Shown one piece after another: positions 43,710 through 51,238 of a DNA stretch of 58,668 nt (position 1 is its first letter; each line of letters starts with the position of its first letter). The notes beneath the pieces are model-generated. The model had not been told where the DNA came from. It did no database searches and worked only from the letters and a program-made list of their open reading frames with translations. The stretch is from assembly GCA_029551395.1 (NCBI GenBank), contig JAKPFN010000101.1, positions 1 through 58,668 of the forward strand, given 5' to 3'. Made by a program: the position numbers and the translations under genes. This stretch comes from Armatimonadota bacterium. Its GTDB lineage: Bacteria > Armatimonadota > UBA5829 > DTLH01.

Positions 43710-45710
43710 ATGGCTAGAATTGGAGTATTTGTCTGCCACTGCGGCACGAATATAGCAAAGACGGTAGATGTGGAGAAGGCTGCTCAGGCAGCGGCGAACT
43801 TCCCGGACGTTGTCTACGCGACGGATTATAAATATATGTGCTCGGAACCGGGCCAGAACCTTATCAAAGAGGCCATCCGGGAGCATAAACTGGACCGCGT
43901 AGTTGTCGCTGCATGCTCGCCACGGCTGCATGAACCGACTTTCCAGCGGTGCATAGCACAAGAAGGGCTTAACCCCTACTTTGCTGAAATGGCCAACATC
44001 CGCGAACACTGCTCCTGGGTCCACGAAGATAGGGGTCAGGCAACCGAGAAGGCTATCGACATCATAGCGATGCTCACAGCCAAGGCTAAGCGTAACGAAC
44101 CGCTCTTTACCAAAGAAATCCCGCTTACCAAGAAGGCTATGGTCATCGGCGGAGGCGTGGCTGGAATCAGAGCGGCGCTCGATATCGCTGATGCCGGTTA
44201 TAAAGTCGTTCTGGTCGAGAAGACTCCATCTATCGGCGGACGAATGGCCCAGTATGACAAGACCTTCCCAACGCTCGACTGTGCTGCATGTATTCTGACC
44301 CCGATGATGGTCGACTGCGCAAGCCATCCGAACATCGAGATAATGACCTATTCAGAGGTCGAAGAGGTCTCAGGGTATGTCGGCAACTTCAAAGTAAAGG
44401 TCAGAAAACGGGCAAAGAGCGTTGATGCATCCAAATGCACAGGCTGCGGCGTTTGCTACGAAAAGTGCGTAGTCAAAGGTCTGCCTAACCCGTTTGATGA
44501 AGGTCTGGGTACCCGCAGGGCGATATATGTCCCGTTCCCACAGGCCGTGCCGAACATCCCGGTTATCGACCGAGAAAACTGCCGCCAGTTTACCAAAGGC
44601 AAGTGCGGGGTCTGCGAGAAGATGTGTCCCGCTGGCGCTATCCGCTACGACCAGGAAGATGAGATAGTAACCGAAGATGTCGGCGCAATCGTGGTTGCAA
44701 CAGGGTTCGACCTCTGGGACTACTCCAAACTGGGCGAATATGGCTACGGCAAGTATCCGGACGTTATATCGGGAATCCAGTTCGAGCGGTTGATGAACGC
44801 ATCCGGGCCTACCGAAGGCAAGATCAAGCGGCCATCAGACGGTAAAGTGCCAGAATCGGTCGTGTTCATCTCATGCGTCGGTTCCAGAGATGACGAGCAT
44901 GGTTATCCTTACTGCTCCAAAGTCTGCTGTATGTATAACGCCAAGCACGCACTGCTTCTTAAAGACAAGCTGCACGATGCAAAGGCTTATGTGTTCTATA
45001 TGGACATCCGCGCGAACGGCAAGGGATATGAGGAGTTTGTCAGAAGGACTATAGAGGATTACGGCGCGAACTATATTAGAGGCCGCGTTAGCCGGATATT
45101 CCCGGAAGATGGAAAAATGGTGGTTCGAGGCGCTGATACTCTGCTCGGGCAGCCGATAGAAGTCAAAGCTGACCTGGTAGTGCTTGCAACTGCCATGCAG
45201 CCTCAGCCTGATGCGAAAGACCTGGCCAGGAAACTGGGAGTATCTACGGACCAATATAACTGGTTTGCAGAGGCTCACCCAAAACTGCGGCCGGTGGAGT
45301 TCCTGACAGCCGGAATCTATGTTGCGGGAGCCTGCCAGTATCCCAAGGACATTCCTGATACAGTTGCACAGGCATCGGGCGCTGCGTCGAAGGTAACAGG
45401 GCTGTTCTCCAAGGACGCGCTGACCTCCGAGCCGATGATCGCTTACATCAACGAAGACACATGCGTCGGCTGCGGGCTATGCGCGAGCGTTTGTCCGTTC
45501 ACTGCAATAGATTTGGTGGAAGTGGTTGACAGGGCGAAGTCCACAAGAGAACATCAGGTTATGCGGACTGTCGCACGGGTCAACGAAGGAATTTGCCACG
45601 GCTGCGGAACCTGTGCAGCCGGCTGCAGGTCGATGAGTGCCAAACTCCGAGGCTTTGAGGACACTCAAATCCTGGCGGAAATCGAAGCACTTGCGAATGT
45701 GCATAGCTAG
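43710..45710 (+). CDS. hdrA: Heterodisulfide reductase-like subunit A (flavin and Fe-S)
   Basis: The 666-residue central flavoprotein. In the Hdr complexes it is the FAD that splits electrons between a low- and a high-potential path (electron bifurcation). The order seen is an N-terminal domain (FVCHCGTNIAKTVD, then MCSEPGQ), the FAD-binding VIGGGVAGIRAALDIA (about 145), ferredoxin-like clusters at about 243 (CTGCGVCYEKC) and about 291 (CRQFTKGKCGVCEKMC), and two C-terminal ones at about 585 (CVGCGLCASVC) and 629 (CHGCGTCAAGC). The length matches full-size HdrA, so there is no selenocysteine or truncation visible. It is followed by flxD, as in other bacterial Hdr-Flx clusters. Confidence 0.96.
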   Translation: MARIGVFVCHCGTNIAKTVDVEKAAQAAANFPDVVYATDYKYMCSEPGQNLIKEAIREHKLDRVVVAACSPRLHEPTFQRCIAQEGLNPYFAEMANIREHCSWVHEDRGQATEKAIDIIAMLTAKAKRNEPLFTKEIPLTKKAMVIGGGVAGIRAALDIADAGYKVVLVEKTPSIGGRMAQYDKTFPTLDCAACILTPMMVDCASHPNIEIMTYSEVEEVSGYVGNFKVKVRKRAKSVDASKCTGCGVCYEKCVVKGLPNPFDEGLGTRRAIYVPFPQAVPNIPVIDRENCRQFTKGKCGVCEKMCPAGAIRYDQEDEIVTEDVGAIVVATGFDLWDYSKLGEYGYGKYPDVISGIQFERLMNASGPTEGKIKRPSDGKVPESVVFISCVGSRDDEHGYPYCSKVCCMYNAKHALLLKDKLHDAKAYVFYMDIRANGKGYEEFVRRTIEDYGANYIRGRVSRIFPEDGKMVVRGADTLLGQPIEVKADLVVLATAMQPQPDAKDLARKLGVSTDQYNWFAEAHPKLRPVEFLTAGIYVAGACQYPKDIPDTVAQASGAASKVTGLFSKDALTSEPMIAYINEDTCVGCGLCASVCPFTAIDLVEVVDRAKSTREHQVMRTVARVNEGICHGCGTCAAGCRSMSAKLRGFEDTQILAEIEALANVHS

Positions 45711-45726
45711 GTAACGAGGAAACTCG

Positions 45727-45842
45727 AAAAAAAGAAAGCAGGAAAGAGAAGAAGGACAAGAGATGATGCCGCGTTTTGCATTTACATTCTCTTTGGTTTT
45801 CTGAATTTCGTCCTTTTTTCCCTTTCCTCGTGAAAGAAAAAG
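45727..45842. repeat. Long imperfect inverted repeat between hdrA and flxD
   Basis: CGAAAAAAAGAAAGCAGG with AAAGAGAAGAAGGAC (about 45726-45758) is largely complementary to GTCCTTTTTTCCCTTTCCTC and the bases after it (about 45809-45842). The transcript could form a stem of about 30 bp. It lies within the operon. Confidence 0.5.
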
Positions 45843-45843
45843 T

Positions 45844-46308
45844 ATGAGTGAAGAGATAACTGAAAAGAAAAACGATAGTAACTGGAAGCCACTGATTTTG
45901 GGCATTTTGTGCAACTGGTGCAGCTATGCAGGCGCTGACCTTGCTGGCAGCTCGCGGTTGAAGCATCCGGCAAACCTGAGGATTGTCCGAGTGCCCTGCT
46001 CTGGCCGAGTAAACCCGCTGTTCGTCCTGAAGGGGTTCCAAAAAGGGTTCGACGGTGTGATGGTGCTCGGCTGCCATCCCGGCGACTGCCATTATGCCAA
46101 AGGCAACTACTATGCCAGACGGCGGATTATGCTCCTGAAGGAGCTTCTGCAGAGTATGGGGATAGAGCCGGAGAGGTTCCACTTCGAGTGGGTATCGGCT
46201 TCCGAAGGCGTGCGCTTCGCTGAACTCGTTAGCGAGATGTCTGAGAAGATAGAAAAAGTAGGGCCATTCACAGGAGTAGACTGCAGCAAAGTTCCAGCGG
46301 CTTTTTAA
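45844..46308 (+). CDS. flxD: MvhD/FlpD-like [2Fe-2S] electron-transfer subunit
   Basis: A 154-residue protein that passes electrons from a dehydrogenase module to HdrA. The family core is CNWCSYAGADLAGSSR (Cys23, Cys26), VPCSGRVNP (Cys52) and LGCHPGDCHYAKGNYYARRR (Cys77, Cys82), binding one [2Fe-2S] cluster. The ATG at 45844 follows the hdrA stop by 133 nt. In methanogens it links Hdr to the F420-non-reducing hydrogenase; here it should link HdrABC with the FlxABC genes downstream. The gene order hdrCBA-flxD-flxC-flxB-flxA is the mirror image of the flxABCD-hdrABC order known in Desulfovibrio. Confidence 0.93.
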   Translation: MSEEITEKKNDSNWKPLILGILCNWCSYAGADLAGSSRLKHPANLRIVRVPCSGRVNPLFVLKGFQKGFDGVMVLGCHPGDCHYAKGNYYARRRIMLLKELLQSMGIEPERFHFEWVSASEGVRFAELVSEMSEKIEKVGPFTGVDCSKVPAAF

Positions 46309-46429
46309 CGAGGAAAGCTCGAAAGTCTGGAAAAGGGCATCAGACCTAATATTGCAATCACATGCTGGTTTTTGAGGAAACCGGACTGAAAATCCCAGCC
46401 AATTGGGGGAATGTGGGGTGTCACATTTC

Positions 46430-46846
46430 ATGTTACGCAGTTGGGCAGGTTTATTTGGACTCGTTGTTTTAGCTGTAATTATCTCGGGATGCAGCAAGTC
46501 CGGTGACCCAGTTATCGGCAAGTGGGTTGATAGTGCTGTCAGCGTAAGCACAGTAGAGTTCAAGGCTGACGGAACCGCCATACTTGATGCTGATTGGGAT
46601 AAAATGCGGAGACAGATGCTCGCTATGAACCCTGGTAAGGCTGATAAAGTGAATGCTGAGGTCGCCCGAAGACAAGCAGATTCAAACAGATGTAATACAT
46701 CAGGCCTGACCTGGACTAAGAACGGTGATACTTATGCCCTTGAGAGTCAAGGCGTAACCATACTGACATATAAACTTGAGCAAGGTCAGTTGGTATCGCA
46801 TCTTCCTTCAGGCAAGAGAGCTTTAGTTTTTCACCGTGTAAAGTGA
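46430..46846 (+). CDS. Small lipoprotein inside the hdr-flx operon
   Basis: A predicted lipoprotein of 138 residues from ATG 46430. The signal peptide MLRSWAGLFGLVVLAVIISG ends in a lipobox with the lipid-bearing cysteine at 21 (ISGC). The mature part is a small beta-rich domain: KWVDSAVSVSTVEFKADGTA, then TWTKNGDTYALESQGV. A GTG at 46418 is a possible alternative start. No family is recognised. It has no cofactor motif, lies between flxD and flxC, and is not part of known Flx-Hdr complexes, so it may be an unrelated insertion into the operon. Confidence 0.7.
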   Translation: MLRSWAGLFGLVVLAVIISGCSKSGDPVIGKWVDSAVSVSTVEFKADGTAILDADWDKMRRQMLAMNPGKADKVNAEVARRQADSNRCNTSGLTWTKNGDTYALESQGVTILTYKLEQGQLVSHLPSGKRALVFHRVK

Positions 46847-46990
46847 TGTGTTTAGAGAGATAACAGTTTACCAAAACCGCTGAATCTTGTAGTTTTATCT
46901 GCTTGTCTTTTACTTGCTGTAGATAGACTACTGAGCAATATAACCTAAGGATGCTATCAGAAAGAAACCTGATAGATAATATCTTGAATT

Positions 46991-47935
46991 ATGGCTAATG
47001 AAGTAGAAACAAAAATACGCGAAGAAGCAAAGAAACTGCTCGAAAGTGGCGAGGTGACGGTGGTCATCGGCTGGGGAACTGGGAGTGCGGCGTTTAAGAC
47101 TACTCCTGTGTTCGTCGAGAAGCCGGAAGATGTCGAAAAGCTGGTCTGGAACCCGGCGTGTACGAACAATCTCGCGGTTTATCTGCCGCAGGTAGCTCAA
47201 CATGCAAAAGTCGGGATAGTGGTCAAGCCATGCGACAGCCGGTCTATCGTCACGCTGATCCAGGAAAAGCAGGTGCCTAAGGAAAACTTAAAAATCATAG
47301 GCGTAACCTGCCCCGGAATAGTCGACGATGCCTCGCTCAAGAAAGCCGGAGTGAAGCTCTCTGAGGTTCAGGGGCTTGATTGGGACACGGATTGTGTTGT
47401 CGTCGGCGCTCCGTCCGGCAAAACGAAACTGCCCATAACCGATGCCGTCAAGGAAGGCTGCCGGACATGCACCCAGCGGACTCCGGTGATAAGCGATGTA
47501 ACCGCAGGCAGCGTGCCGGCTGTTAATCCAGTGCCAATAGAGCCGATGGAAGGCACTCCAGAGGAGCGTCGAGCTTACTGGGCGAAACAGTTCGAGCGGT
47601 GTATCCGATGCTATGCCTGCCGTCAGGTCTGCCCATCCTGCTACTGCGCGAAGTGCTTCGCAGACAGGAACGATGTCCGATGGACTAACAAGAAAGCCGA
47701 TACTTCAGAGGCATGGATGTTCCACATGGGCCGGGCGATGCACCTGGCAGGAAGATGCGTTGGCTGCGGCGAGTGCGAGAGAGCTTGCCCGATGGAGCTT
47801 CCGATAATGCAGCTTAACCGCGAAGTCCAGAGGCGCGTTGAAGCGCTGTTCGATTTTGTTCCTGGTATGGACATCGAGACCGCTCCGGCGCTCGGTCAGT
47901 TCGAACCGGAAGATCCAGATCCAAACGAGCATTAA
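46991..47935 (+). CDS. flxC: FlxC-like Fe-S protein (F420-hydrogenase beta-subunit-like)
   Basis: A 314-residue electron carrier. The N-terminal part has conserved stretches of the FrhB/FdhB-type family, namely VVKPCDSRSIVTLIQ (residues 78-92), VTCPGI and EGCRTCTQR. The C-terminal part has a cysteine-rich ferredoxin domain: Cys204, 207, 210 and 214 in CIRCYACRQVC, extra cysteines in PSCYCAKC, then Cys256, 259, 262 and 266 in CVGCGECERAC. Two [4Fe-4S] clusters, and possibly a flavin, are expected. The flxC name rests on its place next to flxB and flxA and on this domain order; the B and C labels could be exchanged. It should relay electrons within the NAD(P)H module. Confidence 0.82.
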   Translation: MANEVETKIREEAKKLLESGEVTVVIGWGTGSAAFKTTPVFVEKPEDVEKLVWNPACTNNLAVYLPQVAQHAKVGIVVKPCDSRSIVTLIQEKQVPKENLKIIGVTCPGIVDDASLKKAGVKLSEVQGLDWDTDCVVVGAPSGKTKLPITDAVKEGCRTCTQRTPVISDVTAGSVPAVNPVPIEPMEGTPEERRAYWAKQFERCIRCYACRQVCPSCYCAKCFADRNDVRWTNKKADTSEAWMFHMGRAMHLAGRCVGCGECERACPMELPIMQLNREVQRRVEALFDFVPGMDIETAPALGQFEPEDPDPNEH

Positions 47936-48005
47936 TGTCTGGAAAAGTGTAAAGAGAAAAGCGTAAAGTGAGCAGTCATTTTGCCTTTTCGCTTGAGAGT
48001 GAGAT

Positions 48006-49028
48006 ATGTCAGATAAGATAATTGCAAAAACCGATCTTAGACAATGGCTTGCGAGCCTGGTGGCAGGTAACGATGTAATCGCGCCGCTTGGCCGGGAAGG
48101 TGGACCTGCACAGTGGAAGGCAATCGACGGTAATCAGGAGATTGATCTCGGAGCAGGACAGATGGTCATGGCCGCCAAAGAATACCTTCTGCCGGTACAC
48201 GATGTCCTGTGGCGCTATGAGACCAAAAAGGGCGAGGAGAAGCTGGAACAGCCGGAGTTGCCAGACAGGCCGACTGTGATGGTCGGGCTGAGGTTGTGCG
48301 ATGCCCGGGCTATCTCTGTCCTCGACTCGGTCTACATGGACGGCAGGTTCCGCGATCCATACTACGCAACCCGCAGGGAGAAACTTGCCCTGGTAGCCAC
48401 TGTCTGCGATGACCCGCGCTGGAGTTGCTTCTGCACGTCGGTCGGCGATCTCGATGAGTGGGCAAAAGGCGTAGATGTGCTCCTGACCGATCTTGGCGAC
48501 AATGTATACGCCGCTCCAGTGACTGAAAAGGGCAAACAGCTTGTACAAGGCTCGTTCTTCAAGGATCCTACAGAAGATCAGACAAAAAAGAAGGCCGAAG
48601 CCTGGGAAAAACTCAAGGCGATGCCGAAAAAGCCGTTTGCTGGCAAAAATATCACAGAAAATGTCTCCTGGGATGCTGCGATATGGGACGATATGGCAAA
48701 AAGGTGCCTTGGATGCGGCGCTTGCAGCTACCAGTGCCCGTCTTGCTCCTGTTTTGACATCCAGGACATAACTACTGGGTCGCTCGTGGAGCGTTACCGC
48801 TGCCGTGATACCTGCCAGTTCACCGATTTCACTTTGATGGGCGCAGGACACAATCCAAGACCCGAAAAGAAGATGCGTACCCGCCAACGGGTTATGCATA
48901 AGTTCAAATATCAGATGGAGCAGTTCAACATAATCGGCTGCACAGGCTGCGGTCGGTGCATCGAAAGCTGCCCGGTCAACATAGATATGCGCGATGTGCT
49001 TACTGCTTTAGTAGAGCAAGCTGATTAA
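48006..49028 (+). CDS. flxB: FlxB-like Fe-S protein (AsrA-like)
   Basis: A 340-residue iron-sulfur protein like subunit A of anaerobic sulfite reductase. It begins MSDKIIAKTDLRQWLASLVA; VMVGLRLCDARAISVLD and ATVCDDPRWSCFCTSVG are family-typical stretches. Two ferredoxin motifs lie in the C-terminal half: Cys234, 237, 240 and 244 in CLGCGACSYQC, and Cys312, 315, 318 and 322 in CTGCGRCIESC. No AsrC sulfite reductase gene is nearby, so this is the Flx type rather than sulfite reduction. A stretch of GTAAAG-type repeats (47945-47970) lies just upstream. Confidence 0.85.
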   Translation: MSDKIIAKTDLRQWLASLVAGNDVIAPLGREGGPAQWKAIDGNQEIDLGAGQMVMAAKEYLLPVHDVLWRYETKKGEEKLEQPELPDRPTVMVGLRLCDARAISVLDSVYMDGRFRDPYYATRREKLALVATVCDDPRWSCFCTSVGDLDEWAKGVDVLLTDLGDNVYAAPVTEKGKQLVQGSFFKDPTEDQTKKKAEAWEKLKAMPKKPFAGKNITENVSWDAAIWDDMAKRCLGCGACSYQCPSCSCFDIQDITTGSLVERYRCRDTCQFTDFTLMGAGHNPRPEKKMRTRQRVMHKFKYQMEQFNIIGCTGCGRCIESCPVNIDMRDVLTALVEQAD

Positions 49029-49058
49029 CCGCAATAACGCGACAAGAAGAGCCTTATT

Positions 49059-49916
49059 ATGAGTACAGATATACACGAGATAACTAAACAGCAGATGCCG
49101 AACCCCTACATGCCTCACCTGGCAGTAGTGGAGAAAATCATTGAAGAGACTTGGGACACAAAGACGTTTCGGGCTGTCTTTCAGGACGAGGAGCTTCGGG
49201 AGAAGTTCACCTATGAGCCTGGACAGTTTCAAGAAGTGAGCGTCTTTGGCGCAGGCGAATGCACATTCTGCCTGACTTCCTCTCCTACCAGGAAAGGCTA
49301 TATTGAGTTCTCAGTAAAACGGGTCGGAGTGGTCACCAAGGCGCTTCATGAGCTGTCGGAAGGTGCAATAGTCGGCATCCGTGCTCCGTTCGGCAACTGG
49401 TTCCCATACAATGAATGGAAAGGTAAGAATGTGTGGTTCATCGGCGGCGGGATTGGTATGGCCCCGATGCGCTCGATACTGAACTACTGCCTGGACAATC
49501 GTGGGGACTATGGTGAGATATCGACTATCTACGGCGCACGGACTCCAGGCGACCTCTGCTTTACCTACGAGTTCGACGAGTGGAGAAAGAACAGCGCGCT
49601 GCATCTGACTGTCGATGCGGGTGATGACTCCTGGACTGGTAGAGTCGGCCATGTTCCCGGTTACCTGATGGAACTCGCTCCCAAGCCTGAGAACACGATT
49701 GCCGTCACATGCGGCCCGCCGATTATGATCAAATTCGCGCTTCAGAACCTGAAGGAACTCGGGTTCGAGGACAAACAGATATTCACAACGCTCGAGATGA
49801 AGATGAAGTGCGGGATTGGCAAGTGCGGACGATGCAACATCGGCAGCAAGTTCGTATGCATCGATGGTCCGGTCTTCAGCTTCGACCAGATAAAGGAGCT
49901 TCCACCGGAGTTTTAG
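49059..49916 (+). CDS. flxA: FlxA-like FAD/NAD(P)H oxidoreductase (AsrB-like)
   Basis: The NAD(P)H-oxidising end of the complex: 285 residues, ferredoxin-NADP reductase fold. An FAD-binding barrel lies in the first 110 residues (YEPGQFQEVSVFG, with the family's SSP turn), and the NAD(P)-binding GGGIGMAPMRSIL is at 129-141. A C-terminal [2Fe-2S] site is formed by Cys251, 256, 259 and 267 (CGIGKCGRC), as in HydG/AsrB. It would take electrons from NADH or NADPH and pass them to FlxB/FlxC and HdrA. It is the last gene of the operon, with a strong terminator 36 nt downstream. Confidence 0.9.
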   Translation: MSTDIHEITKQQMPNPYMPHLAVVEKIIEETWDTKTFRAVFQDEELREKFTYEPGQFQEVSVFGAGECTFCLTSSPTRKGYIEFSVKRVGVVTKALHELSEGAIVGIRAPFGNWFPYNEWKGKNVWFIGGGIGMAPMRSILNYCLDNRGDYGEISTIYGARTPGDLCFTYEFDEWRKNSALHLTVDAGDDSWTGRVGHVPGYLMELAPKPENTIAVTCGPPIMIKFALQNLKELGFEDKQIFTTLEMKMKCGIGKCGRCNIGSKFVCIDGPVFSFDQIKELPPEF

Positions 49917-49951
49917 AGGGAAGGTTTCGAGTAACGGCTTTAGAGTGATGA

Positions 49952-49989
49952 GGACTGCAGGCGCTATGTGTGCTTGCAGTCCTTTTTGT
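49952..49989 (+). terminator. Strong rho-independent terminator of the hdr-flx operon
   Basis: GGACTGCAGGC (49952-49962) pairs with GCTTGCAGTCC (49972-49982), followed by TTTTTGTTT. Confidence 0.9.
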
Positions 49990-50059
49990 TTATGTTTGTA
50001 TTTGTAGTATGGCTTCTTGCTTAGATTGCCCAGGATGTGTATCCCGGATGACAATGACC

Positions 50060-50155
50060 GGGATTGTAAATCCCTCAGTTGCCTTTCCGGGCTAAATTGC
50101 AAATTTAGCCCGAGGGTATAAATTTAGCCCGAGGGTAAATTTAGCCCGAGGGTAC
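50060..50155. repeat. Intergenic palindrome cluster, ATTGCAAAT family
   Basis: GGGATTGTAAATCCC (50060-50074), GGGCTAA-ATTGCAAAT-TTAGCCC (50089-50111) followed by GAG, then two extra right halves of the AAATTTAGCCCGAGGGTA type. The rest of 49990-50362 shows no gene. Confidence 0.85.
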
Positions 50156-50362
50156 TATCTCTGCTAAACACCCAGGTCGAAGCAATTATAGTACTAACGA
50201 ACCTTGCCAGCAAAACTGCCTTTCATAGCGGGTATGGATGTAATATATGGCATAACCGAAACTGGAATGCATTTCTTGCGTCTATATTTACTGGGGATAA
50301 CGCTGCGGGACGGTTTATCGTATTAACTGTAGCACTATCTACCATTATGGAAGGAGTTCAGA

Positions 50363-51115
50363 ATGATGAACTTATCAGGTCTGCGGCGTGGACTGCTCGC
50401 GGCCCTGCTTATAGCAGTTGTAGTATCAGTAGTATACGCCGAGACAGCAGACAGCCTGCGCAAACGGCTCGAAACTGCCAGCGCATCTATTAAAGACCTA
50501 AAAGGCACAATGGTCGTAACCCCTGCAAGCAAGAAGGAAGCCGGTGAAATCAGTAAAGGAGCAATGGAATTTCTTGATCACGGCCTCAAGGAAGCCAATA
50601 TCTACTACATCAGGCCAGACAAATTCCGCGCTGAAGGCAAAGCAAAGGGTGTCGAGGTCACTTATGTGCTAAACGGCAACAAAAAGCAGGTTCTGGCCCC
50701 ATCCCTGATGCTTAAGAAAACTGACGATCTTTCCAAGAAACTGGCACGAAAACAAACTACTCTGGATGTGGGATTTGTATCCGACTGTATCTGGAAAGAT
50801 AACAACGTAAAGATTTTATCCCAGTCAAAAGGCGTGATTCAACTTCAGCTCATACCCAAGGGAACTGATGATAAGCGCAAGGAACTTGTCTGGATAGATT
50901 CCAAGACACTGAAGGTGACTAAACGGGAACGCTACAAGGGTGACGGCAAGCTCAGAACCCGATATATCTACTCGGATTATAAGACTATGGGTAAAATCCC
51001 TGTAGCCACTACGGTAAAAATCTACTCGCCAGACGGCGGTTATGCAGGTTCCATCACTTACAAGGATGTAAAGATTAATACCGGACTGTCTGACAGTCTG
51101 TTTAAAATCAAATAG
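50363..51115 (+). CDS. LolA-like outer-membrane lipoprotein carrier / secreted sensor
   Basis: A 250-residue exported protein. The signal peptide MMNLSGLRRGLLAALLIAVV ends near VYAE (about residue 26). The mature part has the half-barrel pattern of LolA and related lipid-binding proteins: KDLKGTMVVTP, PDKFRAEGKAKGVEVTYV, then VWIDSKTLKVTKRERYKGDG and TRYIYSDYKTMGKIPVATTV. In Gram-negative bacteria LolA ferries lipoproteins across the periplasm, which fits a diderm cell. Similar folds also occur in sigma-regulator proteins (RseB-type), which cannot be excluded. ATG 50363 has AAGGAG 6 nt upstream. A terminator follows. Confidence 0.78.
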   Translation: MMNLSGLRRGLLAALLIAVVVSVVYAETADSLRKRLETASASIKDLKGTMVVTPASKKEAGEISKGAMEFLDHGLKEANIYYIRPDKFRAEGKAKGVEVTYVLNGNKKQVLAPSLMLKKTDDLSKKLARKQTTLDVGFVSDCIWKDNNVKILSQSKGVIQLQLIPKGTDDKRKELVWIDSKTLKVTKRERYKGDGKLRTRYIYSDYKTMGKIPVATTVKIYSPDGGYAGSITYKDVKINTGLSDSLFKIK

Positions 51116-51156
51116 CTGTTAACGAGTGTTTCGGCACTCGGAAAATATAACGAAAT

Positions 51157-51223
51157 CCGGAGCTGGATCGGATATATCCTGATATTCTCGCTTCCCACCG
51201 ATCCGGCTCCGGCCAGTTTTTTG
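51157..51223 (+). terminator. Terminator of the LolA-like gene
   Basis: CCGGAGCTGGATCGG (51157-51171) pairs with CCGATCCGGCTCCGG (51198-51212), followed by CCAGTTTTTT. Confidence 0.8.
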
Positions 51224-51238
51224 TTCGTTCCTCTTAAC

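Noticed and set aside
48006-49916. Anaerobic sulfite reductase (AsrAB) reading of the last two operon genes
   Set aside because: No asrC siroheme subunit is present, and the genes are joined to hdrABC and an MvhD-like gene, which fits the Flx complex better.
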